Below are positions 5,517 through 8,633 of a DNA stretch of 8,633 bases, one piece after another. A program made the translations under genes and the position numbers. The notes beneath the pieces were generated by a model. That model did not search any database. It was not told the origin of the DNA and was given only the letters and a program-made list of their open reading frames with translations. This DNA comes from Bacteroidota bacterium (GTDB taxonomy: Bacteria; Bacteroidota; Ignavibacteria; UBA10030; UBA8401), in the NCBI GenBank assembly GCA_030824175.1, contig JAVBYH010000254.1, positions 1 through 8,633 of the forward strand. Reading direction: 5' to 3'. Each line of letters begins with the position of its first letter. The first letter of the stretch is position 1.

Positions 5517-6110
5517 TCAGACCTGATTACGTATTCGCGACTCAAAAGTTTCATTGAACCGTTCCGGCGTCGGGAAGGAAACGACGACATACGCAAGCAA
5601 TGGTACGATCGAAAGCATGTTTGCCATATACAACGGCTCGATGCCGGCGACGCCGGTTGTGACCGCGACGAGCGACACGGTGAGCCCGAACATCGCCGAT
5701 GCATCCAATGTGGCGAGACGGATGATCCACGCCGTGCGTATGAGAATCATGCATTTTTCGGCCGGCGTCGCCATAAGCGGCCGCCCCTTCTCGTCCGTGA
5801 ATTCCCTCTCCACCGCGGCGATCAGGTTGGACGAAGAGAACTGCCTGTCGGCAACGAACTTCCCGATGAAGGGGATGACCACTGCGGCGACAATGTTGAA
5901 GCCTGTGAGCAGCATGATCGTGGCAAGCATGCCTTCCGCATCCCGGCGCGGTTCCGCGACCGCCCCGTTCACAAAGAGGAAGACGACAACGCCGCAGAAC
6001 GAGATCATTCCGAACGCCATCGCGGCAAAAACAATCTGAGCGGACCGCACCCTCGGCACGGTGACAGCTTCCTTGAAATCGATGGGGTACACTTCTGTAA
6101 GAGATCTCAT
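5517..6110 (-). CDS. Small integral membrane protein of unknown function, about four TM helices
   Basis: I do not recognise this family. From the ATG at 6110 the protein has 197 residues. It starts with a polar segment (1-22), then shows hydrophobic stretches at about 23-50 (AQIVFAAMAFGMISFCGVVV), 62-86 (IMLLTGFNIVAAVVIPFIG), 122-155 (AWIIRLATLDASAMFGLTVS) and 161-179 (MLSIVPLLAYVVVSF). It ends in a charged tail that begins FPTPERF. The 87-118 loop is hydrophilic and contains EREFTDEKGR. There are no catalytic motifs or conserved Cys/His clusters. Hydrophobicity suggests both ends on the same side, probably the cytoplasm. AAAGGA lies 5-6 nt before ATG 6110, so the longer open frame to 6248, which would overlap the GH97 gene and is Arg-rich, is unlikely. 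The gene lies 37 nt after the GH97 gene and 25 nt before rsgA, so all three may share a transcript. Confidence 0.8.
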   Translation of the reverse strand: MRSLTEVYPIDFKEAVTVPRVRSAQIVFAAMAFGMISFCGVVVFLFVNGAVAEPRRDAEGMLATIMLLTGFNIVAAVVIPFIGKFVADRQFSSSNLIAAVEREFTDEKGRPLMATPAEKCMILIRTAWIIRLATLDASAMFGLTVSLVAVTTGVAGIEPLYMANMLSIVPLLAYVVVSFPTPERFNETFESRIRNQV

Positions 6111-6115
6111 GTGCG

Positions 6116-6121
6116 TCCTTT
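6116..6121 (-). promoter_or_regulatory. Ribosome binding site of the membrane-protein gene
   Basis: On the minus strand AAAGGA is 5 nt before ATG 6110. It supports this start over the upstream in-frame extension that would run into the end of the GH97 gene. Confidence 0.65.
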
Positions 6122-6147
6122 CGTCAACAGTGCAATAACGGATATCC

Positions 6148-8633
6148 TCATTCGACCACCACTTCGTCCGTAAAGACCCAGGCCTTTTTACCCCGGCCGT
6201 AGTGCCACGGCGGGCAGAGCGAGATGCTCTCCGCCGAGACGCGCACATAGCGGGCCGTCACGGGTGCGAACGCGGAGGAGAAGTCCCGGATCTCGATGAG
6301 GTTTTCGGTGCTGTCCGTTTTCGAGAATGCATAGCGTTCCTCACCGACGTTTGAAAATGTCTTGCCGTCGTCGGATACGGAGAACACGACAGTGCGCGGA
6401 TAGAAGATCCAGTCGTTCGGAGAATTGAGGAATCCGATGCTGATCTTTTTCACCGGCATGGATTCCTTCAGGTCGATCGTCGCGACGACATCCACACCCT
6501 CGAAACCCTGCCACTCGCCGGAAGAGAGATTGTGCGTGCCGCGCGAGCCGTCCGTGAGCGCATTCGCACCCGAGGCGGGATACCGCTCGCCGAACGGATA
6601 TTTTAACGACACCGGTTTCCCGACGGCGCTGTGAACGGTCCGCGCGCTTCCGTACGTTTTCCGCGCGGTAAACGCTGCCATCTTCGCATTTGCCATACCG
6701 TTATACGTTCGGATCGGCGGAAGTCCGTCCGTCGTCGCCTGCGCGGCGGCGTCAGGTATGTTCGTCCTGCCGCCAACCTTCGCGGCGGCGGGAGTCAGCA
6801 CGATCGTCTGTCCGCCCGCCTTCGAGAGGGCCGCGACGATCGTGTCGCGCGATGTAACGGTATAGCGTCCGATCTCCACGGCCTCGGGGTTCTTCTCCCA
6901 GTCCGTTGTGATCGAATCGCCGTAGATCGTCGCCACATACTGCGTTTCTTTGTTCAGGAATGTCAGCGGCAAGGTGATCCTGCGGCACTCCTCGTCCGTC
7001 ACCGAACCGACGAACCATTGATCCTTTTGTCTGCGCGCAAGGGATACGTAGTCGCCGAGTTGTGCGTCGATAACGCGTGTCTCATCCCACGCGGCGGGAA
7101 GATCCTCAACGAACGCAAAGGCCGGGCGTCCCCGATAGTTCTCTATCACGTCCGCGGCCATGAGCATCGGACTATAGAGCACGACGAGCGTCGCCAATTG
7201 GTATGTCGTCGTGCAATACAGACGCTTGCTCTTCGCGGGAGAATGGTTGACAGCGAAGATGCCCGGGGTATAATCGTACGGGCCGGCGAGCAGGCGCGTG
7301 AACGGAAGGATTGTTGCATGGTATGGCGGCGTGGCCTTGTATGTGCCGTTCCATTCGTTGCCGCGCGCCGCCTCCTGAGACATGAGGTTGGGCCATGTCC
7401 GGTCGAGTCCGGTCGGCTTAATGCTCTCGTGCACATCGAGCGCGATTTGAAAGCGTGCCGCGGTCTCGACGACCTTCTGGAAATGGCGCACCATGAATTG
7501 TCCGTGATGATGGTATCCATCCGGGAGTATGGAGCCGGCGTAGCCAGTCTTTAAATAGTGTATTCCCAGCTTCCGGCAGAGTGTAAAGGCCGAGTCCATC
7601 TGCCGTTCGTATTCGGGGATATTCCCGCCGGTCTCGTGGTGTGAGATGAATTCCACACCGTTCTTCTTCGCGTACCGCACGACCTCCTCGATCTCGAAAT
7701 CCGGATATGCCTTCGTAAAATCCTGAATGGGCGTAACGCCCGATGCCCATGTCTCCCATCCCGTATTCCATCCCTCGGCCAGAACACCGCCGATGTTGTG
7801 CGCCGCGGCAAAATCGATGTATTCCTTCATTCGCTCCGTTGTCGCGCCATGGTTGGGGCCTTCATACCACGTATATCTGCCTGTGTGCATGCCCCACCAG
7901 ATGCCAATGAATTTTATCGGACGGATCCACGACACATCCGCGATGCGGCAGGGTTCATTCAAATTCTGAAGCAGCTGTGACTCCACGAGGCCGCCGGGTG
8001 CAGCTGCGATCGCCACATATCTCCATGGTGTCGCAAACGGTAGCGCGACACGCGCACAGACGCCGTCCGGTTCCGGCCACAAGGAGGAAACGAACGTCCG
8101 CGCCGCGCCTTTTTTTTTCCGGAGCGTCATCTCGGAATAATCGCGGAGCGCCGCTTCATGGATGCTGAGGCAGACGCCATTCCGTTTTTCGATTGTGATC
8201 GGCGTGTTCGCATCCTGAATGTCGCCGAGCGGCGTATGGCGGTACAGCGATTCGTACGCGAACTCGTTTGCCGGAATCCACCACGCGCTGTCGTTTGCGG
8301 CGAATGCGAATTCGGTCTCTTCCCCGGTGATGAGGAGGCTGTCGGACCAGCCGTCCCTGGGGAACGCATATCTGAACGCGATACCGTCGTCGTACGCGCG
8401 CGCGATAACCTCGATGCTTCGATGGGGGCGGCCGGTTTCACGAAGCGTGAACACCGCCTCGTTATAATGATTTCGCACACCCCCGGGTGTTCCGTAGACG
8501 GGATGCCAGGTAGTGTCGGTGCGCGATCGTTTCACCGCGGAAACGACGAGGCCTGCTCTGAAGCTCGGCTGATTTTTGAACGCGAAATGAAATCCCGAGG
8601 GCTCCATGATCACCGAGCCGCGGGATGTGATCT
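6148..8633 (-). CDS. GH97 glycoside hydrolase (inverting, SusB-like) with C-terminal discoidin-like domain; N-terminus outside the window
   Basis: About 828 residues are visible and the frame is still open at the window edge. The in-frame GTG at 8613 is not a convincing start, because the text before it (ITSRGSVIMEPSGFHFAF) already reads like the first GH97 strands. The signal peptide and roughly 70 residues by SusB spacing are missing. Counting from the GTG at 8613, the N-terminal beta-sandwich covers about 1-225 and the (beta/alpha)8 barrel about 230-510. The five glutamates of SusB (194, 439, 508, 526, 532) map to Glu121, Glu327 (SHHETGG), Glu396 (DVHES), Glu414 and Glu420 (SQEAARGNEWN), with spacings of 69, 18 and 6 as in SusB. 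KTGYAG (355-360) replaces the retaining-type nucleophile Asp. These enzymes are Ca2+-dependent exo-alpha-glucosidases or galactosidases, usually periplasmic. Residues about 650-821 form an F5/8 type C (discoidin)-like carbohydrate-binding domain, an addition to the usual GH97 plan. Confidence 0.93.
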   Translation of the reverse strand, partial: ITSRGSVIMEPSGFHFAFKNQPSFRAGLVVSAVKRSRTDTTWHPVYGTPGGVRNHYNEAVFTLRETGRPHRSIEVIARAYDDGIAFRYAFPRDGWSDSLLITGEETEFAFAANDSAWWIPANEFAYESLYRHTPLGDIQDANTPITIEKRNGVCLSIHEAALRDYSEMTLRKKKGAARTFVSSLWPEPDGVCARVALPFATPWRYVAIAAAPGGLVESQLLQNLNEPCRIADVSWIRPIKFIGIWWGMHTGRYTWYEGPNHGATTERMKEYIDFAAAHNIGGVLAEGWNTGWETWASGVTPIQDFTKAYPDFEIEEVVRYAKKNGVEFISHHETGGNIPEYERQMDSAFTLCRKLGIHYLKTGYAGSILPDGYHHHGQFMVRHFQKVVETAARFQIALDVHESIKPTGLDRTWPNLMSQEAARGNEWNGTYKATPPYHATILPFTRLLAGPYDYTPGIFAVNHSPAKSKRLYCTTTYQLATLVVLYSPMLMAADVIENYRGRPAFAFVEDLPAAWDETRVIDAQLGDYVSLARRQKDQWFVGSVTDEECRRITLPLTFLNKETQYVATIYGDSITTDWEKNPEAVEIGRYTVTSRDTIVAALSKAGGQTIVLTPAAAKVGGRTNIPDAAAQATTDGLPPIRTYNGMANAKMAAFTARKTYGSARTVHSAVGKPVSLKYPFGERYPASGANALTDGSRGTHNLSSGEWQGFEGVDVVATIDLKESMPVKKISIGFLNSPNDWIFYPRTVVFSVSDDGKTFSNVGEERYAFSKTDSTENLIEIRDFSSAFAPVTARYVRVSAESISLCPPWHYGRGKKAWVFTDEVVVE

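Noticed and set aside
5492..5704. 71-residue N-terminal extension of RsgA
   Set aside because: It overlaps the membrane-protein gene, has random-looking Ser/Arg/Cys-rich text, and a strong AAGGAG marks the ATG at 5491.
6111..6248. 46-residue N-terminal extension of the membrane protein
   Set aside because: It is Arg-rich, overlaps the end of the GH97 gene, and AAAGGA marks the ATG at 6110.
6631..7554. 307-residue plus-strand frame opposite the GH97 gene
   Set aside because: Arg-rich shadow; the minus strand has the conserved GH97 active site in the same interval.
8611..8613. GTG at 8613 as the GH97 start
   Set aside because: The upstream codons remain open to the window edge and resemble the GH97 N-terminal strand; a signal peptide is expected further out.
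1..8633. Polysaccharide utilisation locus
   Set aside because: Two glycosidases are present, but no SusC/SusD-like pair or typical regulator, and rsgA and the OmpA-family gene lie between them.

Overview
All seven protein-coding genes recognised here lie on the minus strand, so transcription runs from the high-coordinate end to the low-coordinate end. The DNA is fairly GC-rich. Long minus-strand reading frames with GC-rich wobble positions leave long but meaningless antisense frames on the plus strand. Three things fit the Bacteroidota/Chlorobiota/Ignavibacteriota (FCB) assemblage: a GH97 glycosidase of the SusB type, an outer-membrane OmpA protein with thrombospondin type-3 repeats, and a paralogue-style RsgA. 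Clear Shine-Dalgarno sequences before several genes fit Ignavibacteria/Chlorobi-like members better than classical Bacteroidetes. This placement is inference, because no rRNA or other phylogenetic marker is present.

Layout in transcription order: (1) 8633-6148, a GH97 glycoside hydrolase with a C-terminal discoidin-like domain, whose N-terminus lies beyond the window. (2) 6110-5517, a small four-helix membrane protein that I do not recognise. (3) 5491-4427, the ribosome-assembly GTPase RsgA. These three are closely spaced (37 and 25 nt gaps) and could be co-transcribed; a hairpin at 4397-4418 follows RsgA. (4) 4156-2627, an OmpA-family outer-membrane protein with its own sigma70-like promoter, a leader of about 190 nt and a strong hairpin terminator at 2561-2598. 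(5) 2431-1181, a membrane-anchored GH76-like (alpha/alpha)6 glycosidase, preceded by a dyad that overlaps a possible promoter. (6) 1129-314, an alpha/beta-hydrolase with an aspartate nucleophile. (7) 307-1, the start of a coiled-coil plus GAF-like signalling protein that runs off the window. Genes 5 to 7 are separated by 51 and 6 nt with no terminator and look like one unit.

The functional picture is an envelope- and glycan-oriented stretch of chromosome: two exo-cytoplasmic glycosidases, a peptidoglycan-anchored outer-membrane protein and a small-molecule hydrolase, with the housekeeping gene rsgA among them. There is no SusC/SusD pair, so this is not a recognisable polysaccharide utilisation locus. 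I see no tRNA, rRNA, CRISPR array, transposase, phage gene or defence system. I do not see a clear candidate for a wholly new system. The best leads are the alternating two-repeat architecture of the OmpA calcium-binding region, the operator-like dyad before the GH76-like gene, and the unknown membrane protein next to rsgA.
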